DNA of 64,000 nucleotides from CAXMRP01 sp965216515 (GTDB lineage: Bacteria > Pseudomonadota > Alphaproteobacteria > Rhizobiales > Afifellaceae), in contig OZ244173.1 in NCBI GenBank assembly GCA_965216515.1, positions 1,798,001 through 1,862,000 of the forward strand, in the 5' to 3' direction. The notes beneath the pieces are model-generated. The model had not been told where the DNA came from, searched no databases, and worked only from the letters and a program-made list of their open reading frames with translations. Of this stretch, positions 52,233 to 60,740 are shown piece after piece. Every line of letters begins with the position of its first letter. Position 1 is the stretch's first letter. The position numbers were made by a program, and so were the translations under genes.

Positions 52233-53038
52233 GTTCGTTTTCCTGTCCCGGACCCCGTTGCTTCCATCCCGTCGCCGCCCCCCGCCAGGTGGATTTCGAC
52301 CCCGTGTTCCCGACAGATCGCGGCGAAAGGCTGCGGCGGCGAGACATCGGTGACGAATGCGGCCATGTCGCTGATCTCGGCGATCCGCACCGGTGCGGAT
52401 CGACCGAATTTCGTCGCATCGGCAGCCAGGATGCTCCGGCGGGCATTGGCGATGATCGTTCGCGCAACCGACACTTCGCGGATGTCGTAGTCGAGCAGGG
52501 TTCCGTCTTCGTCCAGGGCCGACGCACCCACGATGGCGTAGTCGACCTTGAATTGCCGAATGAACTCCACCGCGGCCTCGCCCACGATCGCGCCGTCGGA
52601 TTGCCGCACCGTCCCGCCGGCGAGCACCAGTTCCTTTCGCGGCGATCCACTTAAAATATTGATAACGTTCAAATTGTTGGAAACAACGACGAGATCGCGA
52701 TGATCGTAAAGCGCCCGCGCGACCTGCTCGGTCGTGGTGCCGATATTGATGACGACGGAGCAACTGTCGGGGATCAGCGCCGCGGCGGCGAGCCCGATCT
52801 GCTGCTTGCTGCGGGCGGCAAGGTCGCGCCGGGTTTCATAGGCGACATTGGACACGCTGTGCGCCGGTACCGCACCGCCGTGCACCCGCGCAAGCAGTCC
52901 GCGATTGCACAGATCGTTGAGATCGCGTCGGATCGTCTGCGGCGTCACGGAAAACGATTCCGCCAACCTGTCGACCGCAACCCGGCCCGCCGACCGCGCG
53001 GTGGCCAGAATATCGGACTGCCTTGAGGACAATTCCAT
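52229..53038 (-). CDS. glpR: DeoR family regulator, GlpR-like
   Basis: A 269-residue repressor. N-terminal winged helix: RQSDILATARSAGRVAVDRLAESFSVTPQTIRRDLNDLCNRGLLARVHGGAV (in pieces: LAESFSVTPQTIRRDLNDL, LLARVHGGAV). C-terminal sugar-phosphate sensor domain: VVINIGTTTEQVARALYD, VVSNNLNVINIL and the later DAIVGEAAV-type segment. Coupled to glpD, so glycerol-3-phosphate is the probable ligand. The upstream region carries repeated TTTTCAT elements. Confidence 0.9.
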   Translation of the reverse strand: MELSSRQSDILATARSAGRVAVDRLAESFSVTPQTIRRDLNDLCNRGLLARVHGGAVPAHSVSNVAYETRRDLAARSKQQIGLAAAALIPDSCSVVINIGTTTEQVARALYDHRDLVVVSNNLNVINILSGSPRKELVLAGGTVRQSDGAIVGEAAVEFIRQFKVDYAIVGASALDEDGTLLDYDIREVSVARTIIANARRSILAADATKFGRSAPVRIAEISDMAAFVTDVSPPQPFAAICREHGVEIHLAGGGDGMEATGSGTGKRT

Positions 53039-53341
53039 GCGTCAGATCATCCGGGATTCAATAGGGTCGCAAATTGCACGGTTTTCATTTGCACGGTTTT
53101 CATTTAATGCGCAATTTGTTTTCATATGAAAGCCAGATATTGTACGTCAAATCAGCGGAATCGGCGCAGATGATCCGGAGTGTCGCCGGTTTCTGTTGCC
53201 GAAACGGCAATAAGCTGGTCATGTCGCGGCGTCTTGCCGCCCCGGCCAGTCGAATCGGGCGCACCAGGCCGGCCTGCGGCCGTCAGCGGCGTGGACCCTT
53301 GAAACCGCCCGGGACTGCGTGGGGTTCTCACCGGACAGGGC
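53039..53341. other. 303-base region upstream of glpR with repeats
   Basis: No gene supported. It holds a 15-bp tandem repeat, a third TTTTCAT within a 12-bp palindrome (both listed), and then sequence leading to the second chaC gene. It is divergent, so it should serve both glpR and the plus-strand gene. Confidence 0.7.
53074..53131. promoter_or_regulatory. TTTTCAT repeats and palindrome, candidate GlpR operator
   Basis: TTGCACGGTTTTCAT is repeated head to tail (53074-53088, 53089-53103), and a third TTTTCAT starts at 53119 inside the palindrome TTTCATATGAAA (53120-53131). Starts of TTTTCAT are at 53082, 53097 and 53119, spacings of 15 and 22 bases. Repeated short elements of this type suit DeoR-family repressors. 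It begins 36 bases from the glpR start. Confidence 0.5.
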
Positions 53342-54121
53342 ATGCGGGATACGCCGAAAATGACCAGCAACCCGGATCCGTTTCGCCACATCCCCCATCT
53401 GCGGGACAGGATCATCCACCCGGAACGCTCCAATTTCCGGGAATTTGTTCCGGCCGCCTTCGACGAGCGCATGCAGGCGATCGGCATTGACATAAGCCGC
53501 CGGTCCGACGCCGAACGCGAGGCGACACTCAGGGCGGCGCTGGCGGAAAACGGCGACAATGATGTTTGGGTGTTTGGCTATGGCTCGCTGATGTGGGATC
53601 CGGGCTTTTACTTTGCCGAAGTGCGAAGCGCGATCGCGGAAGGCTACCATCGCAGTTTTTGTTTGCGCACGGATATTGGCCGCGGGACGCCGGAGCGGCC
53701 GGGCCTGATGGCGGCGCTGGATATCGGCGGGACATGTCAGGGCCTGGCCTATCGCATCCACCCCACCATGGTCGATGTCGAGGCCCGTATCGTCTGGCGG
53801 CGCGAAATGCTGATGGAGGCCTATGTGCCGACGATCCTGCGCGCGCGAACGCCCCAGGGACCGATCAGATGCATCGCATTCGTCGTCGACCACGATGGTG
53901 AAAACTACAGACCCGGCTTGAGCGCCGAGGAAACGGCGCGGTACATGGCGACCGGGACTGGCCTGCTCGGCTCCAGTTTCGACTATCTGGACAATCTTGC
54001 CGGCCAGTTTGAAATCCTGGGCATTCGCGACGACGAACTCTTCGACCTGCGCGACCGCTGCCGGACATTGCTTTCCGGTTCCCGTGCGATTCTGCCGTTG
54101 CAGCCGGATCCGGCGGCCTAG
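53342..54121 (+). CDS. Second ChaC-like gamma-glutamylcyclotransferase, long form
   Basis: A 259-residue paralogue of the protein at 5472-6002. It has an extra N-terminal region of about 75 residues (PFRHIPHLRDRIIHPERSNF ...), then the substrate loop VFGYGSLMWDPGF and candidate catalytic E155 in VWRREMLMEAYVP. Between them RSFCLRTDIGRGTPERPGLM is typical of the bacterial group. ATG 53342; ATG 53360 also possible. It may take glutathione or another gamma-glutamyl substrate. Divergent from glpR, convergent with the Gfo/Idh/MocA gene. Confidence 0.85.
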   Translation: MRDTPKMTSNPDPFRHIPHLRDRIIHPERSNFREFVPAAFDERMQAIGIDISRRSDAEREATLRAALAENGDNDVWVFGYGSLMWDPGFYFAEVRSAIAEGYHRSFCLRTDIGRGTPERPGLMAALDIGGTCQGLAYRIHPTMVDVEARIVWRREMLMEAYVPTILRARTPQGPIRCIAFVVDHDGENYRPGLSAEETARYMATGTGLLGSSFDYLDNLAGQFEILGIRDDELFDLRDRCRTLLSGSRAILPLQPDPAA

Positions 54122-54185
54122 CGCCCGAAGCCGGCCGGAGTGATCCGTCAAATGTCTTGCAGCGCACCCGTCCGCGCCGGCGCGA

Positions 54186-55211
54186 TCACGACGCAAGCCG
54201 CACGACACCGCCGCGCGCCGCCGATTGATATGCAGCCTCCACGAGCGCGTAGGTCTTCAGATTGTCGCCGCCGCTCGTCTCCGGTTCGCGTCCGGCGGCA
54301 AGCGCATCGAGCGCGTGTGCCTGCGTGCGATAGACGCTGTCTTGGGCCACATGCCAGGGCTGCGATGTCCAGGCGCGCAGCGGTGCCGACACATCGCGCA
54401 GGTCACGATTGCCGCCGCTGGAAACCGCAAGCTGAAAATCGCGGGTGAGCGCCAGTGCGCCCGCCGTGCCCTCGATCGACACCAGCGTCTGGGGGAAAGG
54501 ATCCGGCAACTGGCGGCTCTCGTAGGTACAGTCGACAATCGATGTCGCACCGCAGGCATGGCCGAGCATCATCGTCGCCATATCCTCCCCGCGCACCCGC
54601 GGATCGATGCGCTGGTGCCGGGAAACGATTGTATCCACCTCGCCAAGGAAGAACCGCGCCAGGTCAAGCACATGGATGCCGAGGTCGAGCACGACGAACC
54701 GCTCCTCTGCGAACAGATAGGGCTGTCCGGCCTTGACGTCATATCCGGTGCGGAAGGAAATCCGCCCCCAGACCGGATCGCCCAGCACGCCGCTCTCCAG
54801 GACGGCCTTGACCTGCCGCATGGGATACTGAAAGCGGAAATTTTCGTGCACCATCAGCATGACGCCGGCATCCGCGCAGGCGCTCACCATCGCCTTGCAA
54901 TCGGCAACCGTCGGTCCGAACGGCTTTTGCACGATCACCGGGATCTTTTTTGCCGCGCACAGTTCGACCAGCTGCCTGTGCGACCCCATCGTCGTCACGA
55001 TATCGACCAGGTCCGGCTTCACCGCGCCAAGCATCTCGGCGGCGTCGGCGAATACCCCCGGCACCGAAAATTTTTCGGCCGCAGCCGCCGCCTTGTCACG
55101 GTCGAGATCGCACACACCGACAAGCGCCGCCCGCCCCAACTCCGTCCAGGCATGAAGGTGGTTGGGTGAGAAAAAGCCGCAGCCGACGACCGCCACCCGT
55201 ACCCGGTCCAT
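54186..55211 (-). CDS. Gfo/Idh/MocA family oxidoreductase
   Basis: NAD(P)-dependent sugar or inositol dehydrogenase of 341 residues. N-terminal Rossmann motif VAVVGCGFFSPNHLHAW, then DLVDIVTTMGSHRQLVELC and the catalytic lysine in VIVQKPFGPTVADC (K of QKP). The C-terminal domain has DLGIHVLDLARFFLGE, a family active-site segment with its histidine. Divergent from the sugar ABC binding-protein gene, so both probably handle the same sugar or polyol; identity unknown. Confidence 0.87.
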   Translation of the reverse strand: MDRVRVAVVGCGFFSPNHLHAWTELGRAALVGVCDLDRDKAAAAAEKFSVPGVFADAAEMLGAVKPDLVDIVTTMGSHRQLVELCAAKKIPVIVQKPFGPTVADCKAMVSACADAGVMLMVHENFRFQYPMRQVKAVLESGVLGDPVWGRISFRTGYDVKAGQPYLFAEERFVVLDLGIHVLDLARFFLGEVDTIVSRHQRIDPRVRGEDMATMMLGHACGATSIVDCTYESRQLPDPFPQTLVSIEGTAGALALTRDFQLAVSSGGNRDLRDVSAPLRAWTSQPWHVAQDSVYRTQAHALDALAAGREPETSGGDNLKTYALVEAAYQSAARGGVVRLAS

Positions 55212-55297
55212 GTATTTCCCCCCTCATCGCGGGCCGCCGCCGCTGCCGGCCGGCCGGCCCGATCGACGCTTGTCCTTTGTTGCGCGGGCGCTAAAGT

Positions 55298-55307
55298 AAA
55301 CCGGTTT
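55298..55307. promoter_or_regulatory. LacI-type operator candidate AAACCGGTTT
   Basis: A perfect 10-bp palindrome AAACCGGTTT with a central CG, in the divergent region between the dehydrogenase and the sugar-binding-protein gene. LacI-family sugar regulators bind sites of this kind. No LacI-family gene is in the window. Confidence 0.45.
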
Positions 55308-55492
55308 TAACCGTTGCGACAGAACCAGCACGGTGAAGCCGGATGAATGACGATTGGCAGGGCCTGCGGTCCGAAGAATTGGATTTCCGCGGTCTGGACC
55401 GGACGCCATGCAAAAAAAGCGTGCCATCGTCGGTTGTGCGATAGGCGCCAAACAACAAGACGGATCCTGTGGCGGATCCCAAGGAGGACCAT

Positions 55493-56437
55493 ATGAAAGT
55501 ATCGACAAACCGACTGTTCGCCGCCGCCATTGTGGCCGGATCCCTGTTCGCCGGAACTGCCGGCGCCCAGGATCTCACCATTGCCACATCCATGCCGAGC
55601 TTCGGATTTCCGTTTTTCGTGCATATGCAAAAGGAACTGGAAGCGGAAGCCAATTCCATCGGCGGCATCGAACTGATCGTATCCGACGGCCAGAACCAGA
55701 CACCCAAGCAGACAGCCGATATCGAGGCAGCCATCATCAAGGGCATTGACGGCATCATCATCTCGCCGATCGATGCGGTGGCCATGGCGCCGGTGCTGCA
55801 ACAGGCTGTCGATGCCGACGTGCCGGTGATCACCATCGACCGGCGTGTCGAGGGCGTGCCGGGCATCCTGGCGCATATCGGCGCCGACAACGTCAAGGGC
55901 GGCGAGGCCCAGGGCAACCTGATCGTCAAGCTGTTCCCGGATGGCGCCAAGGTCGTCAACCTGCAGGGTCAGCCCGGATCAAGCCCGGCCATCGATCGCA
56001 ACAAGGGCGTCCACAACGTGCTCGACGCCATGAGCGGCAAGTATGAATTTGTCGCCGAGCAGACAGCGAACTTCGCGCGGGAGGAAGGCGCATCCGTGAC
56101 CGAAGCGATCCTGGCCGGCCTTTCCAGCCCGCCCGATGTCATCGTTGCCGCCAATGACGATATGGCGCTGGGCGCCCTTCAGGTGACCCAGGAGCAGGGC
56201 CTGAGCATCCCGATCATCGGCTTCGACGCCCTGCCGGAAGCGCTGGCCAGCGTCCGCGACGGCGGCCTGGCAGCCACCGTCGAGCAGTTCCCCGGCGGCC
56301 AGAGCAGGGCCGCGGTCCAGGCCATGGTCAAGCATTTGCGCGAAAACACCAAGCCGGAGCCGCTTGTTCTTCTCACGCCGATCGCCATCACCAAGGACAA
56401 TATCTCCGAAGGTGAGCGGCTGGGCGAGGTCGAATAG
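55493..56437 (+). CDS. Sugar ABC transporter substrate-binding protein (RbsB-like)
   Basis: Periplasmic sugar receptor of 314 residues. Signal peptide about 1-25 (RLFAAAIVAGSLFAGTAGA). Peripla_BP_4 features: FGFPFFVHMQKELEAEA, DGQNQTPKQTADIEAAI, GIDGIIISPIDAVAMAPVL, VPVITIDRRVEG and VIVAANDDMALGALQ. AAGGAGG precedes ATG 55493. The permease follows 128 bases later; the usual ATPase gene (RbsA) is absent between or around them. Confidence 0.92.
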   Translation: MKVSTNRLFAAAIVAGSLFAGTAGAQDLTIATSMPSFGFPFFVHMQKELEAEANSIGGIELIVSDGQNQTPKQTADIEAAIIKGIDGIIISPIDAVAMAPVLQQAVDADVPVITIDRRVEGVPGILAHIGADNVKGGEAQGNLIVKLFPDGAKVVNLQGQPGSSPAIDRNKGVHNVLDAMSGKYEFVAEQTANFAREEGASVTEAILAGLSSPPDVIVAANDDMALGALQVTQEQGLSIPIIGFDALPEALASVRDGGLAATVEQFPGGQSRAAVQAMVKHLRENTKPEPLVLLTPIAITKDNISEGERLGEVE

Positions 56438-56517
56438 CGTCCTGAGGAAAATCCGCCGGATCGGCCAACCGGCCGGTCCGGCAATTCACCCCCATCGAAT
56501 GACCCCGGCCCGCCGGT

Positions 56518-56536
56518 CCCGGAAAGCACTTCCGGG
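56518..56536 (+). repeat. Hairpin between sugar-binding protein and permease genes
   Basis: CCCGGAA (56518-56524), loop AGCAC, TTCCGGG (56530-56536): a perfect 7-bp stem, without a T run. Similar in position to the hairpins after dctP and the Opp-type binding protein. Confidence 0.55.
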
Positions 56537-56565
56537 CCGGCCGTCCAGAACGGTATATCGCAGGC

Positions 56566-57597
56566 ATGGCGCACCAGGATCCGGACCTGCCGGACAATAT
56601 CACCCCGCCGCCGTCATTTGACGTGATCGGATTCGCGGCGCGCTATGCCGCACCCCTGTTCCTGCTGGCGCTGATCATCGTGTTCGCGCTTCTGGAACCG
56701 CGCTTCCTGCATCCGCTCAACCTGTTCAACATCCTGCGACAGGTTTCCATTTCCGGCCTTGTCGCGATCGGCATGACGTTTGTCATCCTGACGGCCGGGA
56801 TCGACCTGTCTGTCGGATCCCTGCTGGCCCTGACCGGCCTCGTCGCCGCCTATGTCGCCAAGGGCGGGCTGGCCGACCGGTTCGCCGTCGGCGCAAGCGT
56901 CGATGCCGGCAATCCGGCACTTCTGGCGATGGCCGCGGCCATTGCCGTCGGCATCGCCGGCGGCAGCATCCAGGGCCTGGCGGTTACCCGGCTGAAGGTG
57001 CCGCCCTTCGTTGTCACGCTCGGCGGGCTGACCGCATTTCGCGGCGCCGCGCTGCTGTTTTCCGGCGGTGGCCCGATCAGCGGATTTGCGCCGGATTACA
57101 CCTGGTGGGGCCAGGGCAAGATCGGCATCGTTCCCGTGCCTGTCATCGTCTTCATCGCCTTTGCGGTCATCGCCCACATCGTGCTCAAATATTCCCGCTT
57201 CGGCATGCATGTCTTTGCCACCGGCGGCAACGCCGCCGCAGCCGATCTCAACGGTATTCCGACCCGCCGGGTGATTTTCCTGGTCTACGCCCTCATCGGG
57301 TTCTTCTGTGGCCTGGCGGGTTTTTTGTTGTCCGCACGGCTGAATTCCGCCGAAGCCGTTGCCGGCCTCGGCCTGGAGCTGACGGTGATTGCTGCGGTCG
57401 TCATCGGCGGCACCAGCCTGTTCGGCGGCGTCGGCTCGATTTTCGGCACGGTCATCGGCGCCTGCCTGATCGGCGTCCTGACCAATGGCCTTGTGCTGTT
57501 GAACGTCTCCTCATTCGTCCAGCAGATCGTCATCGGCCTGATCCTGGTCGCTGCCGTGGCATTCGACCAGTACGCCGCAAACCGCCGCCGGGCATAG
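56566..57597 (+). CDS. Sugar ABC transporter permease (RbsC-like)
   Basis: Membrane subunit of 343 residues with eight to ten spans, BPD_transp_2 family. Marks: ISGLVAIGMTFVILTAGIDLSVGSLLALTG (in pieces: TFVILTAGIDLSVGSLLAL), VPPFVVTLGGLTAFRGAAL, FATGGNAAAADLNGIPTRRVIFLVYALIG (ATGGNAAAADLNGI) and GGTSLFGGVGSIFGTVIGA. These fit ribose/xylose-type permeases. The stop lies in an imperfect 15-base repeat. It needs an ATPase from elsewhere in the genome. Confidence 0.91.
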   Translation: MAHQDPDLPDNITPPPSFDVIGFAARYAAPLFLLALIIVFALLEPRFLHPLNLFNILRQVSISGLVAIGMTFVILTAGIDLSVGSLLALTGLVAAYVAKGGLADRFAVGASVDAGNPALLAMAAAIAVGIAGGSIQGLAVTRLKVPPFVVTLGGLTAFRGAALLFSGGGPISGFAPDYTWWGQGKIGIVPVPVIVFIAFAVIAHIVLKYSRFGMHVFATGGNAAAADLNGIPTRRVIFLVYALIGFFCGLAGFLLSARLNSAEAVAGLGLELTVIAAVVIGGTSLFGGVGSIFGTVIGACLIGVLTNGLVLLNVSSFVQQIVIGLILVAAVAFDQYAANRRRA

Positions 57598-57636
57598 CGC
57601 CGTCGGGCACAGCGCCGCGCCGGCAGACCGGCCCGC

Positions 57637-59439
57637 TCACTCGGTTCCCGGCACGGCCTGGTCGGCCCGGCCTTCCACGGCGATTTGCGCCTCCTGGCGA
57701 CGGATTTCAATCATGTGCCGCGCCGCATCTTCGGGAAATCCGGCGCCGATCAGCACATGCTCGCCCAGTTGCAGGCTTGCCTCGATGGCTTCGGGCACGA
57801 CATGGGTCGCGCCCAGTTCGATCAACCGCTTGGCATGGTCGACATCGCGCGCCCGGGCATAGATCGCCAGGTCCGGCCAGTCCCGCCGGGTGGCCGCGAC
57901 GATATGTTCCGTCGCCCGTGGATTGTCGATTGTCACAACCAGCGCAGCCGCCCGGTCGGCGCCGAATCGGCGCAGAAGCTCCGGCCGGCTCGCATCCCCG
58001 ACAAAGACGCTGGCGCCCCGTTTGCGGTACCGGGCCACAAGGGTTGAGTTGATATCGAGCCCGACGTGAGGCATTTCCTGCTGGCCGAGAATCGACCCCA
58101 GCATCCGGCCGACCCGCCCGTAGCCTGCGATCACAACATGACCGGCAATGTCGACCGGCATGTCGGCGACCGCACCGCCCGGCCCGCTGTCCCGGGCTTC
58201 GATGGCCCGCGCCACCCGGCGCGCGGCATTGGCCATGAGCGGCGTGACGAACATCGTCAGGCTTGCCACGATCAGCATGAACTGGACCGTCGGCTCGGGC
58301 ATCAGCCCCAGCGACAGCGCCAGGCCGACAACGATAAAGGCGAATTCGCCCCCCTGCCCCAGAAGCAGCGCGGCCTCCGCGGCCACCGACCGCAGTTCGC
58401 CGAACAGGCGGGCAAGACCGAAGATAATCAACCCCTTGATGACGAACAGGCCGACCACCGAAGCCACCAGCCAGTAGGGCCGCGTGCCGATCTGCGCAAA
58501 GTCGATCGCCATGCCGACGGAGACAAAAAACAAGCCCAGCAACAGGCCCTTGAACGGTTCGATATCGACTTCGATTTCATGCCGGTATTCCGTTTCCGCC
58601 AGGAGCAGACCGGCAAGAAAGGCGCCGAGCGCCATCGACAATCCTGCCTGCTGGGTGGCCAGCGCCGTGCCGACAATGACAAGCAGGACCAGCGCCAGAA
58701 ACATCTCCCGGCTGGCGGTGCTTCCGACCAGCCGGAAGATCGGCCGGATCGCCAGATGGCCGAGAACATAGATGATGGCGACGGCGACACCGGCCTGCCC
58801 GAGCGCCCAGGCGAAGGCGATCACCGGCGATCCGCTTCCCTTGGCGGCCAGCGCACTGACCAGAAACAGGATCGGCAGCACCGCAAGATCCTGAAACAAC
58901 AGAATGGCGAAACTGATCCGCCCGGTCTCCGTGCCGAGCCGCCGGTTCTCCACCAACAACTGCATGACGATCGCGGTCGACGAAAGCGCAAAGCTCGCCC
59001 CCAGCACAATCGCCGCGGCGAGCGTGTTTTCAAACATCGACGCGATCGCCGCGATCACGCAGCCGGAAATCACCACCTGCGCGCCGCCAAGGCCGAAGAC
59101 CAGCCGGCGCATCGCCCAAAGCCGGCCGATCGAAAGCTCAAGCCCGATCATGAACAGCAGGAACACCACACCCAGTTCGCCGATCCGCCGCACCCCCTCC
59201 ACGTCGGTAACGGCGATGTTTGAAAGCCACGGCAATGTGTCGGAAAACCGCGCCAGCCCGTACGGACCGATGAACAGGCCGACAATCAGAAAACCCAGGA
59301 CCGGGCTGATCCGAAGCCGCGATACGAGCGGCACGACCACACCGGCGGCAACGAGAAAAACGATCAGCTCGCGCAGTTGATGGACATCAAACGGCAATGG
59401 TCTCGTCCGATCGAACGGAAATCGACCCGGCACCGGCAC
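57637..59439 (-). CDS. CPA2 family monovalent cation:proton antiporter with TrkA-N domain
   Basis: A 600-residue KefB/KefC-like membrane protein. Residues up to about 400 hold 12-13 spans, including FLIVGLFIGPYGLARF, GVVFLLFMIGLELSIGRLW, FALSSTAIVMQLL and LFQDLAVLPILFLVSAL. After a linker comes the NAD-binding RCK domain (HVVIAGYGRVGRMLG, LDINSTLVARYRKRGASVFVGDAS, VVTIDNPRATEHIVAA). A short tail follows. It probably exchanges K+ or Na+ for H+; Kef-type glutathione gating is not shown by the sequence. It stands alone between the sugar permease and acoC. Confidence 0.9.
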   Translation of the reverse strand: MPVPGRFPFDRTRPLPFDVHQLRELIVFLVAAGVVVPLVSRLRISPVLGFLIVGLFIGPYGLARFSDTLPWLSNIAVTDVEGVRRIGELGVVFLLFMIGLELSIGRLWAMRRLVFGLGGAQVVISGCVIAAIASMFENTLAAAIVLGASFALSSTAIVMQLLVENRRLGTETGRISFAILLFQDLAVLPILFLVSALAAKGSGSPVIAFAWALGQAGVAVAIIYVLGHLAIRPIFRLVGSTASREMFLALVLLVIVGTALATQQAGLSMALGAFLAGLLLAETEYRHEIEVDIEPFKGLLLGLFFVSVGMAIDFAQIGTRPYWLVASVVGLFVIKGLIIFGLARLFGELRSVAAEAALLLGQGGEFAFIVVGLALSLGLMPEPTVQFMLIVASLTMFVTPLMANAARRVARAIEARDSGPGGAVADMPVDIAGHVVIAGYGRVGRMLGSILGQQEMPHVGLDINSTLVARYRKRGASVFVGDASRPELLRRFGADRAAALVVTIDNPRATEHIVAATRRDWPDLAIYARARDVDHAKRLIELGATHVVPEAIEASLQLGEHVLIGAGFPEDAARHMIEIRRQEAQIAVEGRADQAVPGTE

Positions 59440-59546
59440 CGGACCCCGCCGACCTTAGCGCAATTTGCCGGCGGTACGAACACACACCGGCCACCATGCG
59501 GCGGCGCACCGGCCCGTCCGGATCCGCGACGCCCGCCGGAACAGGC

Positions 59547-60659
59547 CTAACCGATCTGGTCGAGGATTGCCGCGTTGACCGGGCCGGCCTTTTCCATGTG
59601 GACGATATGACCGGCATCGGCGATCACGCTGACGGCAATTTGCGGCGGCAGATCGCTGGCATGGCCCGCCGGCAGAATCCGGTCCTGCTCGCCCCAAACG
59701 ACCTGAACCGGCGCCTCGATTTCACCGAGACGGGCCCGCAACGACACCTTCTGGCTGTCACCATCGAAATTCGCGTCGGCGATCGCCTGCAACGCCGCCA
59801 GCGCCCCGTCCAGCCGTTTGAACTTCAGGACATCCTCGACCATTTCCGCGCTCACAAGTCCGGGATCGTGGACCAGCATTTCCAGGATCGGCCGCAGCTT
59901 CCGCCCGCGTGACAGGTTGATGTAGCCGTCGATGAAGGAACCGGCGATCTCCGGGCCCAGCCCGGCCGGAGCGATCAGGCTCAGGCTCGCGGCACGTGCG
60001 GGCTCGCCAAGCGCAACCGCGGCGGCGACCGCACCGCCCAGCGAGTGGCCGACCAGATGCGCCCGCTCCAACCCCTCCGCCGCCATGTAGCCGGCAACGA
60101 TCGCGGCCAGCGCCTCGACACCGCCGTCGGCGACGGCCTTGCCCGACGACCCGTGGCCGGGAAGGTCGATGGCGTGGACGAAGCAGGCGTCCGACAAGGC
60201 CGGCTGATTGAACATCCATGTGTTCTTGTCGGCGCCAAATCCGTGAACAAGAATGACGGCCGGCGCATCGGCCGGTCCGGACCGGACCCGGGCGATCCGG
60301 ATCCCGTTCACATCGACCGCATCGGCAACCGGCCCGGCCGCTTCCGCTTCGCTGCCCGGTGTAAAACTGTCGAGAAATTCCTGCACGAACGCATCGACAT
60401 CCTCATCGGGAACAGACGCCTCGCAAACGATGCCGAGAAGCGATCCGACAGGCACGGTTTCGCCTTCCGCCGCCACCCGCCGGCGCAGGATACCGGCCAC
60501 CGGGCTTTCCAGCGCATTGGCGATCTTGTCGGTTTCGATATCGACGATCTCCTGGCCGGTAGCGATCGTTTCGCCATCGTCGACGGCCCACTGGGTGACC
60601 ATGCCCTCGTCCATCGAAAGCCCCCATTTCGGCATCGTGATCGGAATGATTGTCGACAT
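59547..60659 (-). CDS. acoC: Acetoin dehydrogenase E2 (dihydrolipoamide acetyltransferase, alpha/beta-hydrolase type)
   Basis: E2 subunit of 370 residues with the domain pair that marks acetoin complexes: an N-terminal lipoyl domain (MPKWGLSMDEGMVTQW; lipoyl lysine K45 in IETDKIAN) and, instead of the catalytic CAT domain, an alpha/beta-hydrolase domain with S206 (VGHSLGGAVAA), an aspartate in WGEQD and a histidine in ADAGHIVHMEK. Third gene after acoA and acoB, 81 bases behind acoB. No peripheral-subunit-binding domain is seen. Confidence 0.9.
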   Translation of the reverse strand: MSTIIPITMPKWGLSMDEGMVTQWAVDDGETIATGQEIVDIETDKIANALESPVAGILRRRVAAEGETVPVGSLLGIVCEASVPDEDVDAFVQEFLDSFTPGSEAEAAGPVADAVDVNGIRIARVRSGPADAPAVILVHGFGADKNTWMFNQPALSDACFVHAIDLPGHGSSGKAVADGGVEALAAIVAGYMAAEGLERAHLVGHSLGGAVAAAVALGEPARAASLSLIAPAGLGPEIAGSFIDGYINLSRGRKLRPILEMLVHDPGLVSAEMVEDVLKFKRLDGALAALQAIADANFDGDSQKVSLRARLGEIEAPVQVVWGEQDRILPAGHASDLPPQIAVSVIADAGHIVHMEKAGPVNAAILDQIG

Positions 60660-60740
60660 GACCGGCCTTTCGGTTGTTCAGGATTGCTGCGGCAAACGAT
60701 TTCCGGGATCGGGTTCGCCGGCGCCCGCCCACGGGATCGG

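Noticed and set aside
53074..53490. A small protein with HGFHLHGFH repeats
   Set aside because: The repeat is only the translation of the 15-bp tandem DNA repeat, and the rest lies antiparallel or out of frame with chaC.
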